Positions 16,026 through 23,136 of a stretch of 26,000 nt of DNA are shown piece by piece (within the stretch, counting starts at the first letter, position 1; each line of letters begins with the position of its first letter). Where the stretch lies: positions 1 to 26,000 of the forward strand of contig CAYUWG010000055.1 in assembly GCA_964448285.1 (NCBI GenBank), in the 5' to 3' direction. The notes under the pieces are model-generated. The model saw only the letters and a list, made by a program, of their open reading frames with translations, did no database searches and was not told where the DNA came from. The stretch is from CAYUWG01 sp964448285 (lineage in GTDB: Bacteria > Bacteroidota > Ignavibacteria > SZUA-365). The position numbers were made by a program, and so were the translations under genes.

Positions 16026-16334
16026 GTGGCACAGCAGAAAATTCGCATCAAACTGAAATCATACGATCACAACTTGATAGACAAATCCGCCGAGAAAATC
16101 ATTAAGACGGTGAAGTCAACAGGCGCTGTGGTATCCGGTCCGATCCCTCTTCCCACGAAGAAGAGCATCTACACCGTTCTTCGTTCGCCCCACGTGGATA
16201 AAAAATCGCGCGAGCAATTCGAAACACGCTCGCACAAACGATTGATCGATATCTTCAACTCTACCCAACGCACCGTGGACTCTTTGATGAAGCTTGAGTT
16301 GCCCGCCGGTGTTGACGTGGAGATTAAAGTTTAA
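16026..16334 (+). CDS. rpsJ: 30S ribosomal protein S10
   Basis: S10 is a 30S head protein that also acts as NusE in antitermination complexes with NusB and links NusG to the ribosome. The 102-residue product has the normal length and family pattern: IRIKLKSYDHNLIDKSAEKI at the start, then GPIPLPTKKSIYTVLRSPHVDKKSREQFE, and a C-terminal LPAGVDVEIKV. The start is GTG at 16026 with GAAGGA 7 nt upstream. The SD lies only a few bases past the terminator's U-tract. It is the first gene of the long S10-spc run; rplC follows after 22 nt. Confidence 0.97.
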   Translation: MAQQKIRIKLKSYDHNLIDKSAEKIIKTVKSTGAVVSGPIPLPTKKSIYTVLRSPHVDKKSREQFETRSHKRLIDIFNSTQRTVDSLMKLELPAGVDVEIKV

Positions 16335-16356
16335 CAACTGAGCCTTTGAGAATCAT

Positions 16357-16986
16357 ATGTCTGGAATGTTAGGAAAAAAAATAGGTATGACGGGCGTCTT
16401 CGACGAGAAGGGGAAGATGATCCCATGTACGGTTCTTGAAGTCGGGCCTTGTAAGGTATTGCAGGTTCGGACCGCTGAAAAAGATGGATACGATGCCGTT
16501 CAATTAGGCTTCGAAGAGAAGCGAGAGAAGAACGTCAACAAACCGATGATGGGTCAATTCAACGCCGCAGGAAGTTCACCCCTTCGATACATTCGGGAGT
16601 TCCGCAACTATGAGCCCGGCTCTCTCAAGACGGGTGAAACCGTATCCGTGGGTCTCTTCGCGGAAGGCGACGTGATTACGGTATCGGGCGTTTCGAAGGG
16701 AAAGGGTTTTCAAGGAGTGATGAAGCGACATGGTTTCGGCGGTGTCGGCGGCACGAGCCACGGCCAGAGCGATCGTTTGCGAGCGCCTGGTTCTATCGGT
16801 TCAAGCTCATACCCTTCGCGCGTCTTTCGCGGAATGCGGATGGCTGGACGCACAGGTGGGAATCGCGTGACGATGAAAAACGTAAAAGTCGTTCGCGTGA
16901 TCCCTGATTCGAATATCCTCATCGTCAGGGGTGCAGTGCCCGGTGCGAAGCAGGGTCTGGTCGAAATTCGGAAGCAAAGTCGATAG
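16357..16986 (+). CDS. rplC: 50S ribosomal protein L3
   Basis: L3 is an early 50S assembly protein whose long loop reaches towards the peptidyl transferase centre. The 209-residue product begins SGMLGKKIGMTGVFDEKGK. It contains the loop block GGVGGTSHGQSDRLRAPGS near residue 128, then PSRVFRGMRMAGRTGGNRVT. The GMRMAGR wording resembles Bacteroidota and Chlorobi L3. The Gln in HGQSD matches the residue methylated by PrmB in other bacteria. The ATG at 16357 has only a weak GAG upstream and lies 22 nt after rpsJ, so coupling is likely. rplD follows within 11 nt. Confidence 0.97.
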   Translation: MSGMLGKKIGMTGVFDEKGKMIPCTVLEVGPCKVLQVRTAEKDGYDAVQLGFEEKREKNVNKPMMGQFNAAGSSPLRYIREFRNYEPGSLKTGETVSVGLFAEGDVITVSGVSKGKGFQGVMKRHGFGGVGGTSHGQSDRLRAPGSIGSSSYPSRVFRGMRMAGRTGGNRVTMKNVKVVRVIPDSNILIVRGAVPGAKQGLVEIRKQSR

Positions 16987-16988
16987 GA
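16985..16988 (+). promoter_or_regulatory. RBS that decides the rplD start
   Basis: AGGA at 16985-16988 overlaps the rplC stop codon and lies 9 nt before the ATG at 16998. The upstream in-frame TTG at 16989 touches the motif with no spacer, so ATG 16998 is preferred. Confidence 0.6.
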
Positions 16989-16997
16989 TTGAACGAG

Positions 16998-17627
16998 ATG
17001 AAAGTGCAGAGCTATACAACATCAGGAAGCAACAGCGGCGAAGTCGCCCTGAACGAGGGCGTATTCGGCATCGAACCGAATCCGCACGTCGTCTATCATG
17101 CTGTTCGAACACATCTGGCGAACAAACGTCAGGGAACATCCAAAGCGAAAGAGCGCTCCGAAGTGCGCGGTGGCGGAAAGAAGCCGTGGCGTCAGAAAGG
17201 CCGTGGAACCGCACGGGCGGGCTCCTCACGCTCACCGTTGTGGGTTGGCGGTGGTACGATCTTCGGCCCCCGACCGAGAAACTACCGTATGAAATTCCCA
17301 ATCAAGATGAAGCAATTAGCGCGCAAGTCCGCCTATGCGATGAAAGCCGCAGACCAGCAGATTATGGTTGTCGAAGACTTCAGCGCTCCGAATGCGAAGA
17401 CGAAGGAAGTTGCGACCGTGCTCAGCGCGCTTGCGCTCTCTGCCACAAAAACCCTTCTACTCGTTGCCGGTTATGATGCCAATCTCTGGCGCGCCGGACG
17501 CAACATCCCGAATCTCCAGATTCGTGAAGTTGCGAATGTCTCCACCTATGATTTGCTCAATAACCAGATACTCCTCATTCAGAAGAGCGCGTTGCCGGTC
17601 ATCGAGTCAACGTTCACAAGGATTTAA
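16998..17627 (+). CDS. rplD: 50S ribosomal protein L4
   Basis: L4 binds 23S rRNA and lines the exit tunnel; in E. coli it also represses the S10 operon by attenuation and translational block. From ATG 16998 it has 209 residues. The tunnel loop is present as VRGGGKKPWRQKGRGTARAG followed by SPLWVGGGTIFGP, with no change suggesting macrolide resistance. The C-terminal half is the usual Rossmann-like domain, ending DLLNNQILLIQKSALPVIE. A TTG three codons earlier is rejected for lack of SD spacing. If the hairpin before rpsJ is regulated, L4 is the natural candidate, but nothing here proves it. Confidence 0.96.
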   Translation: MKVQSYTTSGSNSGEVALNEGVFGIEPNPHVVYHAVRTHLANKRQGTSKAKERSEVRGGGKKPWRQKGRGTARAGSSRSPLWVGGGTIFGPRPRNYRMKFPIKMKQLARKSAYAMKAADQQIMVVEDFSAPNAKTKEVATVLSALALSATKTLLLVAGYDANLWRAGRNIPNLQIREVANVSTYDLLNNQILLIQKSALPVIESTFTRI

Positions 17628-17638
17628 CGGCAAGCACT

Positions 17639-17926
17639 ATGGATACCATTATCAAACGACCACTGCTGACCGAAAAAATGACCATGCTCAACGCGCATCG
17701 GCAATACGCCTTCGAGGTGATGATTACGGCAAACAAAATCGAAATTGCCCGCGCGATTGAGAAGCAGTTTTCCGTGAACGTCGAAAGCATTCGCACGATC
17801 CGCTACAAAGGAAAACAGAAATCGCAGTTTACACGCAGAGGACGCTTTACCGGAAGACGCCCTTCATGGAAGAAGGCTATCGTGACTTTGAAAGAAGGTC
17901 AGACGATCGAAGTATTCGAATCGTAA
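17639..17926 (+). CDS. rplW: 50S ribosomal protein L23
   Basis: L23 sits at the tunnel exit and is the docking site for trigger factor and SRP. The 95-residue product begins MDTIIKRPLLTEKMTM, the family opening (IIKRPLLTEK). It contains YAFEVMITANKIEIARAIEKQF and the RRGRFTGRRPSWKKAIVTL loop near the end. The trigger-factor contact Glu of E. coli L23 lies in this helix-rich N-terminal part. The ATG at 17639 has no close SD; the nearest AAGGA is 16 nt away inside rplD, so translation is likely coupled to rplD, which ends 11 nt before. rplB follows after 36 nt. Confidence 0.96.
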   Translation: MDTIIKRPLLTEKMTMLNAHRQYAFEVMITANKIEIARAIEKQFSVNVESIRTIRYKGKQKSQFTRRGRFTGRRPSWKKAIVTLKEGQTIEVFES

Positions 17927-17962
17927 TGCGATCACCCAGAGAGAACAAGAGGAACAGACACA

Positions 17963-18799
17963 GTGGCTATTAGAAAATTACGACCGATGACTCCCGCGAC
18001 GCGGTACTATACCGTGTCCACGTTCGAAGAGGTCACCTGTACGACGCCTGAAAAATCCCTTATCGCACCGCTAAGGAAATCCGGTGGTCGAAACAATAAG
18101 GGACGTATTACCTCGCGTCACCGTGGCGGTGGACATAAACGCCGCTATCGCTTGATCGACTTCAAACGCGATAAATTCGACATCCCGGGTCGCATCGAAA
18201 CGATCGAATACGACCCGAACCGAACGGCGCGTATCGCACTGGTCGTTTATGCCGATGGGGAGAAACGCTACATCCTTGCACCGAACGGACTGCGTGTCGG
18301 AGACACGATTCAATCCGGTTCGAATGCGGAAATCAAAGATGGCAACACCCTTCCACTCTCCGGCATTCCGGTTGGCTCATTCATTCACAACATCGAACTG
18401 AAACCCGGTAAAGGCGGGCAACTCGCGCGTAGCGCAGGGAACGCCGCGCAGCTTACCGCTAAGGAAGGCGAGTACGGTTTTGTCCGGCTTCCATCCGGCG
18501 AGGTTCGCAAGATCAGATTGAATTGCATGGCAACGCTGGGAACCATCGGAAATACCGATCATGAGAACATCAGCTATGGAAAAGCCGGTCGTATGCGATG
18601 GCTCGGTGTTCGTCCGCAAACCCGCGGCATGGCGATGAACCCTGTTGACCATCCGATGGGCGGCGGTGAAGGCCGTTCGAAATCAGGCGGCGGCAGGCAA
18701 CATCCCGTTTCTCCGTGGGGACGATACGCCAAGGGAGGCAAAACGCGTAAACGGAAAAATCCTTCGAATAAATTCATTGTCAAGTCCCGGAAGAAGTAA
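17963..18799 (+). CDS. rplB: 50S ribosomal protein L2
   Basis: L2 is a core 50S protein needed for subunit joining and close to the peptidyl transferase centre. The 278-residue product shows the N-terminal RNA-binding part (SGGRNNKGRITSRHRGGGHK near residue 40) and the C-terminal NPVDHPMGGGEGRSKSGG block with H230, equivalent to E. coli H229. It ends in the basic KTRKRKNPSNKFIVKSRKK. The start is GTG at 17963 with GAGGA 9 nt upstream. The stop codon TAA shares its last base with the ATG of rpsS (TAATG at 18797-18801), so the two are translationally coupled. Confidence 0.97.
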   Translation: MAIRKLRPMTPATRYYTVSTFEEVTCTTPEKSLIAPLRKSGGRNNKGRITSRHRGGGHKRRYRLIDFKRDKFDIPGRIETIEYDPNRTARIALVVYADGEKRYILAPNGLRVGDTIQSGSNAEIKDGNTLPLSGIPVGSFIHNIELKPGKGGQLARSAGNAAQLTAKEGEYGFVRLPSGEVRKIRLNCMATLGTIGNTDHENISYGKAGRMRWLGVRPQTRGMAMNPVDHPMGGGEGRSKSGGGRQHPVSPWGRYAKGGKTRKRKNPSNKFIVKSRKK

Positions 18800-19080
18800 T
18801 GGCACGTTCACTGAAAAAAGGACCGTTCATTGACGAGAAGCTCATGAAAAAAGTGGAGCGACTCAACGCAACGAATCAAAAGCGCGTCATCAAGACGTGG
18901 GCGCGCCGATGCACGATTCCACCGGATTTCATCGGCCATACGTTTGCCGTTCACAACGGAAATAAATTCATCCCGGTTTACATCCAGGAAAACATGATCG
19001 GCCACAAACTCGGCGAGTTTGCACCGACGCGAATCTTCCGGGGACACCCGGGTACGAAAGCAGAAAAGGCATCCCGCTAA
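18799..19080 (+). CDS. rpsS: 30S ribosomal protein S19
   Basis: S19 binds the 30S head near S13 and contacts the A-site tRNA region. The 93-residue product has the family opening ARSLKKGPFIDEKL, then KTWARRCTIPPDFIGHTFAVHNG, KFIPVYIQENMIGHKLGEFAPTR and FRGHPGTK near the end. Length is normal. Its ATG overlaps the rplB stop by one base and relies on GGAAGA within the last rplB codons. rplV starts 21 nt downstream, the usual order in the S10 group. Confidence 0.97.
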   Translation: MARSLKKGPFIDEKLMKKVERLNATNQKRVIKTWARRCTIPPDFIGHTFAVHNGNKFIPVYIQENMIGHKLGEFAPTRIFRGHPGTKAEKASR

Positions 19081-19101
19081 ACGGACGCAAGAGAAAAGAA
19101 C

Positions 19102-19446
19102 ATGGAAGCACGCGCGATTAAACGATACATACAAGGCTCACCACGCAAGATGCGATTGGTTGCGGACATGATTCGCGGCAAGTCGGTCGATGAAGCGCTC
19201 AACATCCTCCACTTCACGCCAAAGCATGCCTCGAAGGTTTGTGAGTTGACCCTCAGATCGGCAGTTTCAAACCTCATGAATGCGAAAGACGGCGGGCGCG
19301 TTGAGCCTGAGAACATTGTCGTCAAGGCAATCACGGTCGATGGCGGGCCGGTCGCGAAACGCGTTCTTCCCGCACCGATGGGTCGTGCGTTTCGCGTCCG
19401 CAAACGGACAAATCATCTGACAATCATCGTTTCTGAGATAGAGTAA
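19102..19446 (+). CDS. rplV: 50S ribosomal protein L22
   Basis: L22 contacts all domains of 23S rRNA and its hairpin lines the exit tunnel with L4. The 114-residue product begins MEARAIKRYIQGSPRKMRLVADMIRG. It contains CELTLRSAVSNLMN and the tunnel hairpin KRVLPAPMGRAFRVRKRTNH, then ends HLTIIVSEIE. The hairpin is full length, with no sign of the deletions or insertions tied to erythromycin resistance. The ATG at 19102 has only a weak AAGAG upstream. It lies between rpsS (21 nt) and rpsC (18 nt). Confidence 0.97.
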   Translation: MEARAIKRYIQGSPRKMRLVADMIRGKSVDEALNILHFTPKHASKVCELTLRSAVSNLMNAKDGGRVEPENIVVKAITVDGGPVAKRVLPAPMGRAFRVRKRTNHLTIIVSEIE

Positions 19447-19464
19447 GAAAGCAAGGAGTATTTC

Positions 19465-20118
19465 GTGGGTCAAAAGACACATCCCGTTGGTTTAAGGCTT
19501 GGCATCGTGCGCGAGTGGGATGCGAATTGGTACGAAGAACGTACGTTCGCGGCAAAGCTTCAGGAGGACTTGATGGTGCGGAACTACTTGCGCAACCGCT
19601 TGAAGAAGGCAGGCATCTCCCGTATCGTCATCGAACGCACACCCAAGCGCGTCGTGCTTGCTATCCATACCTCCCGTCCCGGTGTAGTCATCGGAAAAAG
19701 CGGAAAAGAAATTGCGCAGTTGGAAGAAGAACTCAAGAAAGTCACCAACAAGGAAGTGAAGATTCTCATTACGGAAATCAAACGTCCCGAGCTTGACGCT
19801 GCATTGGTTGCGGAAAACATCGCGAGCCAATTGGAAGGCCGCGTATCATTCCGTCGGGCGATGAAGTCCGCGATCACCTCGGCAATGCGCATGGGCGCTG
19901 AGGGAGTTCGTGTGATGTGCGCAGGGCGGCTCGGCGGAGCGGAAATGTCCCGCACCGAACAGTACAAAGACGGACGAATCCCTCTGCACACCCTGCGAGC
20001 CGATATCGACTACGCGGTAGCGACAGCCCAAACCGTTTATGGCGCTATCGGCGTGAAAGTGTGGATATGTAAGGGAGACATCATCGGGAAGAAATCCGGA
20101 CCGGCGTCGAGAACGTAA
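19465..20118 (+). CDS. rpsC: 30S ribosomal protein S3
   Basis: S3 sits at the mRNA entry tunnel and, with S4 and S5, forms the ribosomal helicase. The 217-residue product begins GQKTHPVGLRLGIVREWDANWY. An N-terminal type II KH domain carries the GKSG loop in RPGVVIGKSGKEI near residue 75. The C-terminal domain has RVMCAGRLGGAEMSRTEQYKDGRIPLHT near residue 150, including the Arg-rich entry-site residues. The start is GTG at 19465 with AAGGAG 6 nt upstream, a strong site. rplP follows after 31 nt. Confidence 0.97.
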   Translation: MGQKTHPVGLRLGIVREWDANWYEERTFAAKLQEDLMVRNYLRNRLKKAGISRIVIERTPKRVVLAIHTSRPGVVIGKSGKEIAQLEEELKKVTNKEVKILITEIKRPELDAALVAENIASQLEGRVSFRRAMKSAITSAMRMGAEGVRVMCAGRLGGAEMSRTEQYKDGRIPLHTLRADIDYAVATAQTVYGAIGVKVWICKGDIIGKKSGPASRT

Positions 20119-20149
20119 GTCACCAATAAGAGAGCAAGGATAGCACATC

Positions 20150-20572
20150 ATGTTAATGCCAAAAAGAGTCAAGTTCAGAAAGTCCCAGCGAGGCCGGCGT
20201 CGGGGAAAAGCCCAGCGCGGTGCAACGGTGGCCTTCGGATCTTTCGGAATCAAATCGCTCGAACCGGGATGGATTACCAGCAGGCAAATCGAAGCGGCAC
20301 GTATCGCACTCTCGCGAAAAATGAAACGCGACGGGAAGGTGTGGATTCGCATATTTCCCGATAAGCCCGTTTCAAAGAAGCCGCTGGAAACACGAATGGG
20401 AAAAGGGAAGGGTGCTCCTGAGTTTTGGGTAGCCGTCGTGAAACCCGGACGCATCATGTTCGAGGTTGGCGGCGTCGATAGCACGATCGCGCGGGAAGCT
20501 CTCACGCTCGCGGGACACAAACTCCCCGTCAAAACGAAAATCGTCGTTCGCCCGGATTACACAGGCGAATGA
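20150..20572 (+). CDS. rplP: 50S ribosomal protein L16
   Basis: L16 helps position A-site tRNA and completes 50S assembly. The 140-residue product begins MLMPKRVKFRKSQRGRRRG. It contains GSFGIKSLEPGWITSRQIEAARIAL and the loop LETRMGKGKGAPEFWVA. R82 there matches the arginine hydroxylated by the E. coli oxygenase YcfD. Two ATGs lie close together (20150 and 20156); the first has AAGGA 9 nt upstream and gives the common MLMPKR start, so it is preferred. rpmC follows 19 nt downstream. Confidence 0.97.
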   Translation: MLMPKRVKFRKSQRGRRRGKAQRGATVAFGSFGIKSLEPGWITSRQIEAARIALSRKMKRDGKVWIRIFPDKPVSKKPLETRMGKGKGAPEFWVAVVKPGRIMFEVGGVDSTIAREALTLAGHKLPVKTKIVVRPDYTGE

Positions 20573-20591
20573 CAAGCAGTAAGGAAGAAAG

Positions 20592-20798
20592 ATGAAGGCA
20601 ACAGAAATCCGTCAAATGTCCGATATGGAACTTCGCGAGCGCCTCTCGCAGGAGGAAAAGAATCTCGCGCGTATGAAATTTCAGGCTTCCACGAGCCAGT
20701 TGACGAACACGTCACAAATAGCACTTGTCCGCAAAGACATCGCACGGATAAAAACCATTCTGAATGAACGAGCAAAAACCGGAGTATCTCCATCATGA
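20592..20798 (+). CDS. rpmC: 50S ribosomal protein L29
   Basis: L29 is a small two-helix protein near the tunnel exit beside L23. The 68-residue product has the family pattern MKATEIRQMSDMELRERLSQEEKNLARMKFQ followed by a second helix with LVRKDIARIKTILNER. The ATG at 20592 has AAGGA 6 nt upstream. Its TGA stop overlaps the ATG of rpsQ in a four-base ATGA (20795-20798), a classic sign of coupled translation. Confidence 0.95.
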   Translation: MKATEIRQMSDMELRERLSQEEKNLARMKFQASTSQLTNTSQIALVRKDIARIKTILNERAKTGVSPS

Positions 20799-21070
20799 CG
20801 ACAAACGCACCCAACACGACGCGGAGCGCCCGGAAGACACGAATCGGAATCGTCGTTTCCAATAAGATGGAGAAAACGATTACCGTCAGCATCGAACGAC
20901 GGGTGCCCCATCGCATCTACAAAAAGTATTACAAGACCACCAAGAAATTTCTCGCACACGATGAGATGCAGACGGCTGAAGTGGGCGACACCGTCATGAT
21001 CATGGAGACGAGGCCATTGAGCAAGCGCAAGAGATGGCGTTTGGTGAAAATCGTTGAACGCGCACGCTAA
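20795..21070 (+). CDS. rpsQ: 30S ribosomal protein S17
   Basis: S17 is a primary 16S rRNA-binding OB-fold protein. The 91-residue product has the family core TRIGIVVSNKMEKTITVSIERRVPHRIYKKYYKTTKKFLAHDE, then VGDTVMIMETRPLSKRKRWRLVKIVERAR. It is a few residues longer than usual at the N-terminus because of a TTNAPNTTRSA tail. The start at 20795 overlaps the rpmC stop by four bases; no later ATG would leave the core intact, so the tail is probably real. rplN follows after 18 nt. Confidence 0.95.
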   Translation: MTTNAPNTTRSARKTRIGIVVSNKMEKTITVSIERRVPHRIYKKYYKTTKKFLAHDEMQTAEVGDTVMIMETRPLSKRKRWRLVKIVERAR

Positions 21071-21088
21071 TACACACAGGTAAAAAAG

Positions 21089-21457
21089 ATGATCCAGGAA
21101 GAAACGAATTTAGTAGCAGCCGATAACTCCGGCGCCAAGCGTATCAGATGCATTCGCGTTCTCGGCGGCTCCGGACGACGCTACGCTACGGTGGGTGACA
21201 TCATCGTTGTCTCCGTGAAATCCGCCATTCCCGGTGGCGGCGTTAAGAAGGGAGAAGTATCCAAAGCCGTGATCGTTCGGACGAAAAAGGAGTACCGCCG
21301 CCCGGATGGTTCGTATATCCGCTTCGATGAAAACGCCGCTGTCCTTATCAATCAGAATCTCGAACCGCGAGGCACGCGCATCTTCGGACCGGTTGCCCGC
21401 GAGCTTCGTGAAAAACAATTCATGAAAATCGTCTCACTCGCACCCGAAGTACTTTAA
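21089..21457 (+). CDS. rplN: 50S ribosomal protein L14
   Basis: L14 lies at the subunit interface and forms bridges to 16S rRNA; it is also where the silencing factor RsfS docks. The 122-residue product begins MIQEETNLVAADNSGAKRIRCIRVLGGSG. It contains VKSAIPGGGVKKGEVSKAVIVRTKKE and DGSYIRFDENAAVLINQ, and ends REKQFMKIVSLAPEVL. The C-terminal wording closely resembles Bacteroidota L14 and is one of the better taxonomic clues here. The ATG at 21089 has a weak AGG-containing site upstream. rplX follows after 23 nt. Confidence 0.97.
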   Translation: MIQEETNLVAADNSGAKRIRCIRVLGGSGRRYATVGDIIVVSVKSAIPGGGVKKGEVSKAVIVRTKKEYRRPDGSYIRFDENAAVLINQNLEPRGTRIFGPVARELREKQFMKIVSLAPEVL

Positions 21458-21480
21458 CCACGACTATTCAGCATAAGACT

Positions 21481-21807
21481 ATGAAGATCAAGAAGAACGA
21501 TATGGTATTGGTGATTGCAGGAAACTCCCGCGGCAAGAGCGGAAAAGTTCTTCGCGTGTTTCCGGAGAAGAAACGCATCATCGTGGAAGGAGTGAACATC
21601 GTCAGCAGGCATCGCAGACCTTCACAGACGAATCCTCATGGTTCGATCATGCGGCAGGAAGCCCCGATCAATATTTCGAACGTCATGCTTCTCGATCCGA
21701 AATCCGGGAATGCCACGCGCGTGGGGAAGGCTCCGATCGAGGATCCGAACACAGGAAAAATCAAGTTCGTCCGGCGCAGTGTAAAGACCGGCGAAACCAT
21801 CGACTAA
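21481..21807 (+). CDS. rplX: 50S ribosomal protein L24
   Basis: L24 is one of the first proteins to bind 23S rRNA in assembly. The 108-residue product carries the KOW motif at its start (KIKKNDMVLVIAGNSRGKSGKVLRVFPEKKRIIVEGVN), followed by HRRPSQTNPHGSIMRQEAPINISNVML. The C-terminal tail KFVRRSVKTGETID is typical. Length is normal. The ATG at 21481 has no clear SD; the 23-nt gap after rplN suggests translation by re-initiation. rplE follows after 21 nt. Confidence 0.96.
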   Translation: MKIKKNDMVLVIAGNSRGKSGKVLRVFPEKKRIIVEGVNIVSRHRRPSQTNPHGSIMRQEAPINISNVMLLDPKSGNATRVGKAPIEDPNTGKIKFVRRSVKTGETID

Positions 21808-21828
21808 TCAACGGTAGAAATCAGTTCC

Positions 21829-22470
21829 ATGGCACAAACGAAACAGGAAAAGAAAGCGTCCGGAAAGCCGGCGGCAAAAGCGAAGAAAGAACAGGAACAC
21901 GGTGACGATCCCGCCGGGACTCCCCGTCTCCTTGAGCGGTATCGTACGGTCATCGTTCCGGAATTGATGAAGCAGTTCTCCTATAAGAGCGTCATGCAAG
22001 TCCCGCAACTCCAGAAAGTCAGTTTGAATATCGGCGTGGGTGACGCCGTGCAGGACCCGAAACTGCTTGACGCCGCGTTGGAAGATCTCGAACACATCGC
22101 CGGCCAGAAGCCCGTGATCACGAAAGCAAAAAAGAGCATCTCGAATTTCAAACTCCGCGAAGGCATGCCGATCGGAGTTCGCGTCACGCTTCGCGGCGCC
22201 CGAATGTATGAATTCATCGACCGGTTCATCTCTACCGCTATCCCACGTATTCGCGACTTCCGCGGGGTATCGGATAAATCGTTCGACGGCAGAGGCAACT
22301 ACACGTTCGGCGTCAAGGAACATATCATCTTTCCGGAAATCGACGTGGACAGAATATCGAGGCTTTTCGGCATCGATATCACCATCGTGTCATCGGCGAA
22401 AACGGACGAAGAGGCAAAAGCATTGCTGAGCCAATTCGGTTTGCCGTTCAGGAAAAAAGAAGTTGCATAA
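21829..22470 (+). CDS. rplE: 50S ribosomal protein L5 with N-terminal extension
   Basis: L5 binds 5S rRNA and forms a bridge to the 30S head. The 213-residue product is about 30 residues longer than the usual 180. The family core starts near residue 32 with PRLLERYRTVIVPELMKQF, followed by KSVMQVPQLQKVSLNIGVG. KPVITKAKKSISNFKLREGMPIGVRVTLRG and KSFDGRGNYTFGVKEHIIFPEI follow. The extra part is a low-complexity, Lys/Ala/Glu-rich tail. No in-frame ATG, GTG or TTG lies between 21829 and the core, so the tail is not an annotation error unless the frame opens elsewhere. Upstream there is only a weak GGTAGA SD. It follows rplX by 21 nt. Confidence 0.95.
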   Translation: MAQTKQEKKASGKPAAKAKKEQEHGDDPAGTPRLLERYRTVIVPELMKQFSYKSVMQVPQLQKVSLNIGVGDAVQDPKLLDAALEDLEHIAGQKPVITKAKKSISNFKLREGMPIGVRVTLRGARMYEFIDRFISTAIPRIRDFRGVSDKSFDGRGNYTFGVKEHIIFPEIDVDRISRLFGIDITIVSSAKTDEEAKALLSQFGLPFRKKEVA

Positions 22471-22512
22471 ACAGAACAACCACGCATCCAAGAACAAAGA
22501 GGAAGAATAACT

Positions 22513-22698
22513 GTGGCTCGCTTAGCAATGATTGTCAAAGCCAAACGGAAAAACAAGTTTTCCGTGCGCGACTATAACCGTTGCAAACGGTGTGGGAGGT
22601 CCCGTGCATATTACCGGAAATTCGGTGTCTGCCGCCTCTGCTTCCGAGAGCTTGCTCTCAGTGGAATGATTCCCGGTGTTCGTAAGGCAAGTTGGTAA
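22513..22698 (+). CDS. rpsN: 30S ribosomal protein S14, zinc-binding (type Z)
   Basis: S14 is a small 30S head protein. This 61-residue version is the short zinc-binding form. Two CXXC pairs, C24-C27 and C40-C43, surround RSRAYYRKFGV, and the protein ends LALSGMIPGVRKASW. The long zinc-free form has about 90 residues. The start is GTG at 22513 with AGAGGAAG about 8 nt upstream; it gives the family opening ARLAMIVKAKRK. The gene is in its usual place between rplE (42 nt) and rpsH (21 nt). Bacteria short of zinc often carry a second zinc-free S14 elsewhere; none is in this window. Confidence 0.97.
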   Translation: MARLAMIVKAKRKNKFSVRDYNRCKRCGRSRAYYRKFGVCRLCFRELALSGMIPGVRKASW

Positions 22699-22719
22699 GA
22701 ACGAAGAGAAGAGAACCCT

Positions 22720-23109
22720 ATGACCGATCCGATAGCAGATTTCCTCACGCGTATTCGCAACGCCGCGAAAGCAAAGCACAAACAGGTTGAGATCCCGGCT
22801 TCAAACATGAAGAAGCGTCTTGCACATATTCTCTATGAGCAGAACTACATAAGCGGGTACTCCATCATCGAAGATACACCCCAGGGGACTGTTCGCATTT
22901 ACATGAGATACAAAGCCGGTAAATCGGTCATTACGGGACTTCAGCGCATCAGCAAGCCCGGTTTGCGTCGCTACACGGGTGCGAAGGCACTCGACAGGAC
23001 GCTCAATGGTCTCGGCCTGACGATCGTCTCGACACCGAAAGGCGTGATGACCGACGCGCAAGCGCGAGAGCAAAACATCGGCGGCGAAGTCATCTGCAGA
23101 ATCTGGTAA
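22720..23109 (+). CDS. rpsH: 30S ribosomal protein S8
   Basis: S8 binds the central domain of 16S rRNA; in E. coli it also represses the spc operon by binding the rplE mRNA. The 129-residue product begins TDPIADFLTRIRNAAKAKHKQVEIPAS and ends in the rRNA-binding part with STPKGVMTDAQAREQNIGGEVICRIW. The STPKGVMTD loop is the family signature. The ATG at 22720 has GAAGAG upstream. It lies 21 nt after rpsN and 27 nt before rplF. Confidence 0.97.
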   Translation: MTDPIADFLTRIRNAAKAKHKQVEIPASNMKKRLAHILYEQNYISGYSIIEDTPQGTVRIYMRYKAGKSVITGLQRISKPGLRRYTGAKALDRTLNGLGLTIVSTPKGVMTDAQAREQNIGGEVICRIW

Positions 23110-23136
23110 CGTGAAATTGAACGAAGGAAACGCACC

